This document shows, in pieces, positions 1-5,933 of a stretch of 5,935 nt of DNA. The notes below the pieces were generated by a model. The model searched no databases. It worked only from the letters and a program-made list of their open reading frames with translations, and was not told the DNA's origin. Origin of the DNA: J061 sp003695725 [NCBI: Candidatus Schekmanbacteria bacterium] (GTDB taxonomy: Bacteria > Schekmanbacteria > GWA2-38-11); NCBI GenBank assembly GCA_003695725.1, contig RFHX01000041.1:1-5935 (forward strand). Direction: 5' to 3'. A program made the translations under genes and the position numbers. The number at the start of each line of letters is the position of its first letter. Positions within the stretch are counted from its first letter, which is position 1.

Positions 1-1323
1 ATATCAACAAAAAACAAAGAAGCCACATTGCTCATAGATGGCAAGATAAAGAAGACAATAATGATGAATGCCATAGCATTCAAAAATAATAATGGAGAGG
101 TTTACTCAGCCCTTGGAGTATATTCTGACATAACTGAAAAGAAGATATTAGAAGCCAAACTTCTACAATCTGAAAAGCTTTCAAGTCTCGGCACGATGGC
201 GGCGGGAATAGCTCATGAATTGAATAATCCTCTCCAAGGAATTGCAGGATTTTCCGAGCTACTTCTTAATGAAAAATGTAATGAAAAACAAATGGAAAAA
301 ATAAAACTTATCAATGAACAAGCAGAAAGGGCTTCATCAATCATAAAGGATTTACTAATCTTTTCAAGACAGAAAGCAGAGGAACAAAAACCATCAAACA
401 TCAACAAATTGATTGAGCAAGCTGTAAAAATGGTCTCCTATGGATTTAAAAACCATCAGATAGATATAGAGCTGAATCTACCTTCAGACATTCCCATCAT
501 AGATGTTTATGAAAACCGTATCGTGCAGATTTTCATCAATATTCTTAAAAATTCCTATCAGAATATGATTGTTCACAATCCCAAGGGGAAAATAACGATA
601 AAAACTTCTGTTGAAAACAAAACTCCATTTTTAAAAATTAAAAGTGATTGTAAAAAGGTATTAAAGATATCAATTGAAGATGAAGGAAGCGGCATAGAGA
701 GGGCTGTCATAAATAAAATATTCGATCCTTTCTTCTCCACCACAGAATCAAAAGAGAATATAGGTTTAGGGCTTTCAATTACATATTCAATCGTAAAAGA
801 ACATGACGGAGATATAATCATATCCTCTGAAAAAGGTAAAGGCACAAAAACTGAGATTTATTTGCCAATTCCTGATCCCAAAAAATCACCATTTGCAGCA
901 GAAAAGCCGCAAATATATAAAAAAGATGGAATGATTACTACAACTGCCGGAATGGTACTCATAATTTCCGATGACAGAAATGTAGGGAAAAACTTTTCAG
1001 AATTAAAAGGAAGACACCCTATCAATATTACTTTCGCTGAAAATGAAGAGGATGCAATAAAAAAGATTACAAATGAATATTTTCATTTGATTATTTGCGA
1101 TATAGATACAAAAGCAATCAACCCGGGAAACTTATATAAAAGGACAATTAAAATCAAAAAAAATCTATCCGATAAATTCATCTTCACAGGAGATGGAGAA
1201 TTAAATCCAAATGCCCGCAGATTCATAAATCTGACAGGATGCCCTTATCTACAAAAACCTCTTTCACAAAAAACTGTGAGAAATGTATTTCACAAACTTA
1301 TCGATATTGAATCACTTCAATAA
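1..1323 (+). CDS. Hybrid sensor histidine kinase (PAS-HisKA-HATPase-receiver), 5' partial
   Basis: The frame is open from base 1, so this is the last 440 residues of a longer protein; the TTG at 28 is internal, not a start. Counting codons from base 1, a PAS/PAC tail ending in the hallmark GVYSDITEKK lies near residues 20-50, then a short helical linker. The HisKA dimerisation/phosphoacceptor helix has AGIAHELNNPL with His72. The HATPase_c domain (about 165-285) shows an N box with Asn184, a G1 box DEGSGI starting at Asp227, an F box DPFFSTTE, and a G2 box GLGLSI. A C-terminal receiver (about 318-435) keeps the acidic pair Asp324-Asp325, phosphoacceptor Asp367, Thr396 and Lys419 (QKP). By family knowledge it autophosphorylates on His72 with ATP and may pass phosphate to Asp367. 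The stimulus is unknown because the sensor end is missing. No response regulator or HPt protein lies in the window. It ends 23 bases from a convergent gene, with no clear terminator hairpin between. Confidence 0.95.
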   Translation: MSTKNKEATLLIDGKIKKTIMMNAIAFKNNNGEVYSALGVYSDITEKKILEAKLLQSEKLSSLGTMAAGIAHELNNPLQGIAGFSELLLNEKCNEKQMEKIKLINEQAERASSIIKDLLIFSRQKAEEQKPSNINKLIEQAVKMVSYGFKNHQIDIELNLPSDIPIIDVYENRIVQIFINILKNSYQNMIVHNPKGKITIKTSVENKTPFLKIKSDCKKVLKISIEDEGSGIERAVINKIFDPFFSTTESKENIGLGLSITYSIVKEHDGDIIISSEKGKGTKTEIYLPIPDPKKSPFAAEKPQIYKKDGMITTTAGMVLIISDDRNVGKNFSELKGRHPINITFAENEEDAIKKITNEYFHLIICDIDTKAINPGNLYKRTIKIKKNLSDKFIFTGDGELNPNARRFINLTGCPYLQKPLSQKTVRNVFHKLIDIESLQ

Positions 1324-1346
1324 GCTAATTTTACCTCCTTCTTCAA

Positions 1347-1802
1347 TCAAATCTCACTTATTTTAAAAGCACAAATATTGCCCCCTTTCAATATATGGCT
1401 CTTTTCTTCGGCTTTAAGTATTCCATATTTCTCGAGCAATTCAAAATCGTTATAACATACTGCTTCACAGGGTGGGGACATATTATATTTTTTTGTTGCC
1501 TTTAAATGAGGACAATTGCCAAGATATTCATACCAAACCTTTCTGCCTTCTTCGGTTTTTTCCTCAATTCTCAATTCCCACTCAAAAACTTCTGCCGCAT
1601 TTTTTTCTCCTGCCATCATTTCGTCCAATGATAAATCTTTAATCTTTTCATAGCTTTTTTTGAATTTCTCTTCTGTTACTCTTTTAAAAATCTCTTTTCC
1701 TTTCTTCTCACCATAGGATTTTTTGAGATTCTCCAATAATTCAGGCAGGTAAAGGGCAAATCTTTCAAGTAAAACATCTTTCTGTTTTTTCAAAAAATCC
1801 AT
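1347..1802 (-). CDS. Small Cys-rich protein, possible ATC hydrolase-like family member
   Basis: This encodes 151 residues with no signal peptide or membrane segment, so it is probably cytoplasmic. The first 90 residues are charged, Lys/Glu-rich and predicted helical. The C-terminal third holds all four cysteines in a distinctive pattern: C97-P-H99, then P-C112-x3-C116-x2-D119-F, a Gly near 127, H136, and G-G-x-x-C144-A-F at the end. The spacing, with an acidic D-F/D-Y after the second Cys pair and a terminal G-x-C-x-F strand, recalls the L-2-amino-thiazoline-4-carboxylic acid hydrolase-like family (Pfam ATC_hydrolase) and more loosely V4R-type domains. The family match is from memory of its pattern and is moderate at best; most members are uncharacterised, so a catalytic role should not be assumed. 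The Cys/His cluster could bind a metal. The start is ATG with a strong AAGGAG seven bases upstream. It lies 46 bases downstream of the glycosyltransferase gene on the same strand and is probably its operon partner. Confidence 0.85.
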   Translation of the reverse strand: MDFLKKQKDVLLERFALYLPELLENLKKSYGEKKGKEIFKRVTEEKFKKSYEKIKDLSLDEMMAGEKNAAEVFEWELRIEEKTEEGRKVWYEYLGNCPHLKATKKYNMSPPCEAVCYNDFELLEKYGILKAEEKSHILKGGNICAFKISEI

Positions 1803-1809
1803 ATTCTTT

Positions 1810-1815
1810 CTCCTT
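1810..1815 (-). promoter_or_regulatory. Ribosome binding site of the Cys-rich protein gene
   Basis: The - strand reads AAGGAG here, seven bases before the ATG at 1802. It is the best Shine-Dalgarno match in the window and fixes this start. It suggests the gene is efficiently translated on its own, even if transcribed together with the glycosyltransferase upstream. Confidence 0.8.
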
Positions 1816-1848
1816 AAAATTTCTCAAGCACAAAGAAAAAAGCTAAAT

Positions 1849-3006
1849 TTAAACTCTTCTCTTACTTATTAAATTATGATAAATCACTTCAAGGCGGTCT
1901 AAAATTTTCTTCCAGGAGAAATCTTTAATAACGATTTCTCTTCCCTTTTTGCCCATTTGTCTTCTTAAATCTTCATTTTCTAACAACTTATCAATAGCAT
2001 ATGCCAAATCCTTTACATTTCCGGGATTAACGACATACCCATTTTCACCGTCTCTGACGACTTCCGGCACACCTCCTACTTTCGTAGAAATCACAGGAGT
2101 TTCACAAGCAAGCGCTTCAAGATTCACTATACCGTAATCCTCAAAGATTGACGGCAAAACGAACAGGGAAACGCTTTGGAAAAGTTTAATTTTTTCCTCA
2201 TCGCTTGGAATTCCAATATATTCAATCTTGTGAAATCCTTTTTCATTTTCTCTTTCAGCTTTTTTCATAACTATCTTGAAATACTCATCATCTGCCGCTT
2301 GCCCGGCAATCAAAAGAATTGATGGATTTTTAACCAATGACATTGCCTCTACAAGGATATTCAATCCTTTACGAGGCTCAATTCGTGAAAGGAAAAGAAT
2401 CGTATTTTTTCCCCTTTCAATCTCTGACGGTTTAAACAGCTCTGTATTCACTCCATGATAAAGGTAATCGCTTTTATCCTCAGGAATTCCAAGCTGATGT
2501 AAAAGCCCCAACGAATGTTTTGTGGATGTCAGATAATAATCACTTGTCTTGGAAAGTACATATCTCCATAGCGGATGCTTCATATAAAAGGTAAATTGCT
2601 CTGTTAATGTAATACAACAATGAATCTTCGGCACTTTCAAAAAAAGGGAAAAAAAAGGAAAAGTTAAATCAATCATATCAAAAAAATTTAGGATATCATA
2701 TTCTTTTACAATCCTTCTGAAACCGGGCGATGGAATAGCACCACAATTTATAAAATTTAAAACATTACTTTTTTCCCCCTTACGGAGGGGAACAGGGTTT
2801 ATCGAAGGCAACCTTGTTACTTTAACACCTTCATCAAAAAAAGTTTCTTTCTTCCATTGAGGATACCAAAATTCATCTATGTAAAGACTAATGACATCTG
2901 CTTTATGTCCTCTCTCTGAAAGTCCTTTTGAGAGGTCTTTCAGCAGAGGTCTAATCGCTCCCTGAATATTGAATGAATAATGGGGAACAGCAAAAAGAAT
3001 CTTCAA
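1849..3006 (-). CDS. Glycosyltransferase, family 4 type (GT-B fold)
   Basis: This 385-residue protein is of normal length for family 4 and is complete. It likely transfers a sugar from an activated donor (UDP- or GDP-sugar) to a glycan, lipid or small-molecule acceptor at the cytoplasmic membrane face, with retention of configuration. The N-terminal Rossmann half begins MKILFAVPHYS and has a Gly-containing loop near residues 15-17 and an ERGH helix end at 31-34, typical of acceptor domains. The linker holds YHGVNTELF (183-191), followed by the first strand of the donor domain FLSRIEPRKG (205-214), whose Arg/Lys pair contacts donor phosphates in characterised relatives. The E-x7-E motif is present as Glu289 and Glu297, followed by ALACETPVIST and GGVPEVV. 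Donor and acceptor cannot be read from these motifs. The start is TTG; no in-frame ATG or GTG lies between it and the upstream stop, and an AAGGA sits at correct spacing. The gene is divergent from a GT-C-like gene, and the Cys-rich gene follows it. Confidence 0.95.
   Translation of the reverse strand: MKILFAVPHYSFNIQGAIRPLLKDLSKGLSERGHKADVISLYIDEFWYPQWKKETFFDEGVKVTRLPSINPVPLRKGEKSNVLNFINCGAIPSPGFRRIVKEYDILNFFDMIDLTFPFFSLFLKVPKIHCCITLTEQFTFYMKHPLWRYVLSKTSDYYLTSTKHSLGLLHQLGIPEDKSDYLYHGVNTELFKPSEIERGKNTILFLSRIEPRKGLNILVEAMSLVKNPSILLIAGQAADDEYFKIVMKKAERENEKGFHKIEYIGIPSDEEKIKLFQSVSLFVLPSIFEDYGIVNLEALACETPVISTKVGGVPEVVRDGENGYVVNPGNVKDLAYAIDKLLENEDLRRQMGKKGREIVIKDFSWKKILDRLEVIYHNLISKRRV
2776..2790. 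repeat. G+C-rich palindrome (stem-loop) inside the glycosyltransferase gene
   Basis: CCCCT at 2776-2780 pairs perfectly with AGGGG at 2786-2790 around a five-base loop. On the + strand the hairpin is preceded by a run of T, so on the glycosyltransferase mRNA it is followed by a run of A. It stays in frame and encodes residues 73-77 (P-L-R-K-G) in a variable part of the N-terminal domain. It stands out as a G/C-rich patch in AT-rich surroundings. Whether it is a dispersed palindromic repeat or chance codon choice cannot be told from one copy. Confidence 0.4.
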
Positions 3007-3138
3007 GATTTCTATTCCTTTATTGTAGAAAAAAAGTTAAAATTAAAAAGTTGAGACAAATTTTAAAGAATCACAACATTTATTGGTACATTCAAAAACA
3101 AGTTCAAAACGAAAAAAATAAATAACACATACAGCCAA
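3007..3138. promoter_or_regulatory. Divergent intergenic region between glycosyltransferase and GT-C gene
   Basis: This 132-base AT-rich spacer separates two divergent genes and so should hold promoters for both. Apart from the glycosyltransferase ribosome binding site at its left end, I see no convincing -35/-10 pair on either strand; the weak candidates, such as TTGAGA near 3047 on the +, lack a good -10. No strong palindrome, riboswitch-like fold or small ORF with a ribosome binding site is evident. Confidence 0.4.
3016..3020 (-). promoter_or_regulatory. Ribosome binding site supporting a TTG start
   Basis: The - strand reads AAGGA, ending nine bases before the TTG at 3006 (eight if counted as AAGGAA). 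This, together with the MKILFAVPHYS beginning that fits family-4 glycosyltransferases, decides the non-ATG start. The in-frame stretch upstream contains no ATG, GTG or other TTG before a TAA. Confidence 0.65.
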
Positions 3139-4461
3139 TTGCTAATATTGAAGCAAATTCTATCATATTTAAAGAAAATACCAATTCTTTTTATCGTTGT
3201 TTTTCTAATCTATAATCTAAATCTGAGAGAGATAAGCGCAGGAGATACTATCCCTGCAAAATACATTCCTATCAGCATCTTAACAGAATTTGACCTTGAC
3301 CTCGATGAATTTCCTTATCTATACAATAGCCCGGGAAACAAGGAATACCTTTTTATTCAAAAAACAGAAAAAGGTCATTGGTATTCAAGCTATCCTGTGG
3401 TTCCTGGTATTATCGCTCTCCCCATATATGCGCCTGCAATACTTTCAGGAATGAAAATCAATCCAAAACATATCGATATATTAGCCAAAGTCTCGGCATC
3501 TGTTATTGCTGTCTTTTCAGTAATTTTCATCTTTATGACATTAAAATTTTTCGTAGATGAAGATACAGCTTTTTTATGGGCAGTTGTCTATGCTTTCGCA
3601 ACTTCAACTTGGTCAGTATCTTCACAAGGACTCTGGCAGCATGGACCAGTTGAACTTTTTATCTCTATGGGAATCTACTTTTTTGTCAAAGATGAAAGGA
3701 GAAAAGGAAATTTTATTCTTTCTTCCCTCTCTTTTTCTCTTGCAGTTGCCACAAGAATGCCCACAGCAATAATAGCTGCATCCGTTTTCATCTATGTTTT
3801 AATGTATCATCGGAAAAAGATAATTACTTTCATTTTGCCGGCACTTTTGGTTGCCATTATGCTGTTTTCATACAACATCTACCATTTTGGAAATCTTTTC
3901 GGCGGAAATGACCTCCTTGAAAAAAAGATGCTCATTACTAAGGGCATACCTTCTATCTGGACATTAAACTTTTTACCCGGATTGGCAGGTCTCTTAGTAT
4001 CTCCCAGCAGAGGAATCGTAGTTTTTTCTCCGGTATTGATTTTCTCTTTTCTTTCTTTCTACCACCTTTTTAAAGATAGAGAAAAGATCTTCTTCAAATA
4101 TATTGCTTTTTCAGCTTTGGCATACATTCTTCTATTCAGTTTTTACCGCTCTTGGTGGGCAGGCCATACATTTGGCTATCGTTATTTAATTGATATAATC
4201 CCTATTCTCTGCATCGTCGGAGCATTTTACAGCCAAAATTTTATATCAAAGAAATGGCTAAAAGCCATTTTCATTCTTTTTCTTGTCTTATCAATATTCG
4301 TCCAAATATTAGGCGCATTCAATTATCCAGCAGGATGGAACAACATTCCACAAAATATTGATAAGTCACCTGAAAGGAATTGGGACTTTTTAGATAACCA
4401 AATTTTAAGATGCATAAAAAAAGGTGCTAGGTATCCTCTTTTCCTTCGAAAAGATTATTAG
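3139..4461 (+). CDS. Polytopic membrane protein, GT-C glycosyltransferase-like
   Basis: The 440 residues include roughly ten or more hydrophobic segments: 13-28, 87-104, 113-137, 143-155, 170-184, 192-222, 228-247, 291-311, 319-336, 352-365 and 373-393. A first helix followed by a loop with an acidic G-D-T (Asp36) and then K-Y-I-P fits the GT-C layout, where an acidic residue in the first external loop is catalytic. Other features I associate with ArnT/PMT-type (GT39-like) and related membrane proteins are an aromatic W159...W166-Q-H-G-P stretch, S-P-S-R-G-I-V-V-F-S-P (288-298), and W339-W-A-G-H-T-F-G-Y-R-Y near the C-terminus. By family knowledge such enzymes use polyprenyl-phosphate sugars on the outer membrane face; donor and acceptor are unknown here. 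The start is uncertain: TTG at 3139 or 3148, neither with a visible ribosome binding site, no ATG upstream in frame, and the first internal ATG only at residue 105. It is divergent from the GT-B gene and convergent with the transporter, with a 57-base gap. Confidence 0.87.
   Translation: MLILKQILSYLKKIPILFIVVFLIYNLNLREISAGDTIPAKYIPISILTEFDLDLDEFPYLYNSPGNKEYLFIQKTEKGHWYSSYPVVPGIIALPIYAPAILSGMKINPKHIDILAKVSASVIAVFSVIFIFMTLKFFVDEDTAFLWAVVYAFATSTWSVSSQGLWQHGPVELFISMGIYFFVKDERRKGNFILSSLSFSLAVATRMPTAIIAASVFIYVLMYHRKKIITFILPALLVAIMLFSYNIYHFGNLFGGNDLLEKKMLITKGIPSIWTLNFLPGLAGLLVSPSRGIVVFSPVLIFSFLSFYHLFKDREKIFFKYIAFSALAYILLFSFYRSWWAGHTFGYRYLIDIIPILCIVGAFYSQNFISKKWLKAIFILFLVLSIFVQILGAFNYPAGWNNIPQNIDKSPERNWDFLDNQILRCIKKGARYPLFLRKDY
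4252..4270. other. Perfect 8-bp stem-loop within the GT-C-like gene
   Basis: AAATGGCT (4252-4259) and AGCCATTT (4263-4270) are exact inverted copies around a three-base loop, followed on the + strand by a T-rich tract. It encodes part of K-W-L-K-A-I at residues 372-377, at the start of the last membrane helix. It has the look of a weak intrinsic terminator or pause site, but it lies about 190 bases before the stop codon, so chance or local codon choice is quite possible. Confidence 0.3.
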
Positions 4462-4518
4462 TTGGAAAACTTGATATTTCAAAAATCGCCTTTTCTCTGC
4501 CTCTTCATAAATTTATCA

Positions 4519-5829
4519 TTATTCGACTAATAATCCCCTTGCTCTCATCTCTTCAGTCCTGATTTTTTTCCATCTCATAACAGCATAAAGAAAGACGAAA
4601 AAGTCAGCGGCACCAGTTAAAACAAAAGGGAGTGTATTGCTCACATAGTCAAATAAAAAACCTCCCAACTCTAAGAAAACAATAACTCCCACAGCGCCAA
4701 AACTATTGTATGCACCAAGAATAGAACCTACCAATTCGCGCGGTGAAAGGTCAGATGTAAGAGTCATTGCTCCTACGCCTTCTGAATGAATTCCCAATGC
4801 GCAAAGAAGCGTACATATAAGAAAAGGTTTTGAGAAGGGATTATCTATGAGGCCTATAAGCATATAGGCAACTCCGCTTGAAAAAAGGCCAAAAGCGAGA
4901 GTGGGAAGCCTGCCCAACTTTTCAGCCATATATCCCCAAAGGGCATAAGAAAGCAAACCAACAGCACTTGAAATACCAATAACCATCCCTCCTTCGGCAA
5001 CTGCCTGTGAAGGAGTTTTGCCAAAATCAGCGGCAACCTTTGTTACCCATATCATTACGAACATTCCAAGGATAATGACATCTGCACGAGCCGCAAAGGC
5101 AGAAGCATAGGTAAGCTTCAATCCTGAGCTTTCCTTTAGGACAGGAATTATCCTTTTCCATTCTACCTTTTTTCTTTCCTTTTCGCCCATCACATCCACG
5201 ACACCGAAACTTGTGACTGTTGAAAAAATAAGCGAAATAATTCCTGCCAAAAGAAAAACATTTATAACTCCAATAAGAGCCGGTAATTTTGAAAATAGTG
5301 CAAAGGCAAGCATCGAACCAAATGTGAAGGCAAATCCCATTATTGCCATTATCTTACCTCTGCCTTCAGGATATGTGTAATCCGTAAGAATTGCCTGAAT
5401 GAGGGGCCAGATAAAAAGAAGCGCTATCCCCAAAAGCCAACGTGCAATAAAAACTGTGGGAAGGCCTCCCAAGCCAAATAAATTACCCGCTTTTCCAGAC
5501 AAACCCAAAAGGGCAAAAAAAATGCCTGCAAAGAGAAATCCATAGGAAACAAGGCGTTTTCTTCCAAATTTATCTGATAATAGCCCTACAAATCCCACAC
5601 AAATCATTCCCATAATCTCATTTACTATTGCAATACTCGTATTGATTACTCCCTGATTCCCTTTACTGATTCCAATCTCTTCTTGAAGGAAAAGGGGCAG
5701 AATTACAGAAGGCAGCGCAGCAAGAATCATAACAATCGTTGCAAGAATATAAACCACTGTTACATTATGGGGCTTAACTCCTTTGCGAAGGCTAATGCCT
5801 ATAAAAGTTTCTGATTTTTTATGCAGCAT
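4519..5829 (-). CDS. Major facilitator superfamily (MFS) transporter
   Basis: The 436 residues give about twelve hydrophobic segments in two halves joined by a charged cytoplasmic loop (about 213-237, with V-M-G-E-K-E-R-K-K). That is the standard MFS plan and length. The loop between helices 2 and 3 has the signature motif A, G82-L-L-S-D86-K-F-G89-R90-K-R, and the second half has the matching degenerate copy G299-Y-M-A-E-K-L-G-R307. Helix 4 begins with A-R130-W-L-L-G, resembling motif B. The pair L-T-D-x(4)-E-G-R-G-K (148-159) and L-T-S-D-L-S-P-R-E-L (357-366) shows the internal repeat between halves. It is a secondary transporter of the inner membrane driven by an ion gradient; the substrate cannot be assigned from these motifs. 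The ATG start has no Shine-Dalgarno upstream, but a TATACT lies close to it. The neighbours do not point to a substrate, and the upstream gene, if any, is beyond the window. Confidence 0.95.
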   Translation of the reverse strand: MLHKKSETFIGISLRKGVKPHNVTVVYILATIVMILAALPSVILPLFLQEEIGISKGNQGVINTSIAIVNEIMGMICVGFVGLLSDKFGRKRLVSYGFLFAGIFFALLGLSGKAGNLFGLGGLPTVFIARWLLGIALLFIWPLIQAILTDYTYPEGRGKIMAIMGFAFTFGSMLAFALFSKLPALIGVINVFLLAGIISLIFSTVTSFGVVDVMGEKERKKVEWKRIIPVLKESSGLKLTYASAFAARADVIILGMFVMIWVTKVAADFGKTPSQAVAEGGMVIGISSAVGLLSYALWGYMAEKLGRLPTLAFGLFSSGVAYMLIGLIDNPFSKPFLICTLLCALGIHSEGVGAMTLTSDLSPRELVGSILGAYNSFGAVGVIVFLELGGFLFDYVSNTLPFVLTGAADFFVFLYAVMRWKKIRTEEMRARGLLVE

Positions 5830-5832
5830 AAT

Positions 5833-5842
5833 TTAGTATAAT
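5833..5842. repeat. TTAGTATAAT motif, copy 1
   Basis: This ten-base sequence recurs exactly at 5924-5933. Copy 1 sits immediately upstream of the MFS start codon and, on the - strand (ATTATACTAA), contains its candidate -10. The two copies bracket the AT-rich MFS upstream region, so they could be promoter elements or protein-binding sites. Confidence 0.4.
5835..5840 (-). promoter_or_regulatory. Candidate -10 element of the MFS gene
   Basis: The - strand reads TATACT, five of six matches to TATAAT, ending five bases before the ATG. Transcription would start about at the ATG itself, giving a leaderless mRNA, which would agree with the missing ribosome binding site. No good -35 is visible at 16-18 bases upstream, so this is tentative in such AT-rich DNA. 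Confidence 0.3.
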
Positions 5843-5847
5843 TTTTT

Positions 5848-5896
5848 TGTTTGAAGTAATTGATACCAATTTATAAATATTTCATTTTTTCAAACA
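5848..5896. repeat. Inverted repeat TGTTTGAA / TTCAAACA upstream of the MFS gene
   Basis: TGTTTGAA (5848-5855) and TTCAAACA (5889-5896) are exact inverted copies with centres 41 bases apart, about four helical turns. They lie between the two TTAGTATAAT copies. The arrangement could serve a dimeric or looping regulator, but eight-base inverted matches arise easily in DNA this rich in A and T. Confidence 0.25.
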
Positions 5897-5923
5897 TATT
5901 TTTATTATTTATTCATATTTTTG

Positions 5924-5933
5924 TTAGTATAAT
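5924..5933. repeat. TTAGTATAAT motif, copy 2
   Basis: This is the second exact copy, two bases from the window end. On the + strand it contains a consensus TATAAT at 5928-5933, which could be a -10 for a gene just beyond the window. The sequence 17 bases upstream (TTATTT) is a poor -35. On the - strand it could equally be an upstream promoter for the MFS gene. Confidence 0.35.

Noticed and set aside
28-30. TTG as a start codon for the kinase
   Set aside because: The frame continues open to base 1 and the protein begins in the middle of a PAS domain, so the gene is truncated by the window edge.
213-407. Open frame on the - strand across the HisKA region
   Set aside because: It is antisense to the H box, short and without a recognisable product; its composition is that expected of a shadow frame.
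573-845. Open frame on the - strand inside the kinase gene (90 codons)
   Set aside because: It lies wholly antisense to well-conserved HATPase motifs and resembles no protein I recognise.
1070-1089. 8-bp inverted repeat CAAATGAA / TTCATTTG in the receiver coding region
   Set aside because: It consists almost only of A/T pairs within coding DNA and has no terminator-like tract; chance is the simplest explanation.
1324-1346. Bidirectional terminator between the convergent kinase and Cys-rich genes
   Set aside because: The 23-base gap contains no inverted repeat; the pyrimidine run TTACCTCCTTCTTC has no stem before it.
3378-3772. Overlapping short open frames on the + strand in the GT-C gene
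   Set aside because: They lie in alternative frames of a continuous membrane-protein gene, are rich in unlikely residues, and have no start signal of their own.
4462-4518. Terminator between the convergent GT-C and MFS genes
   Set aside because: I found no G/C-rich stem followed by a T run; only a weak, imperfect TTGATATTTCAA is present.
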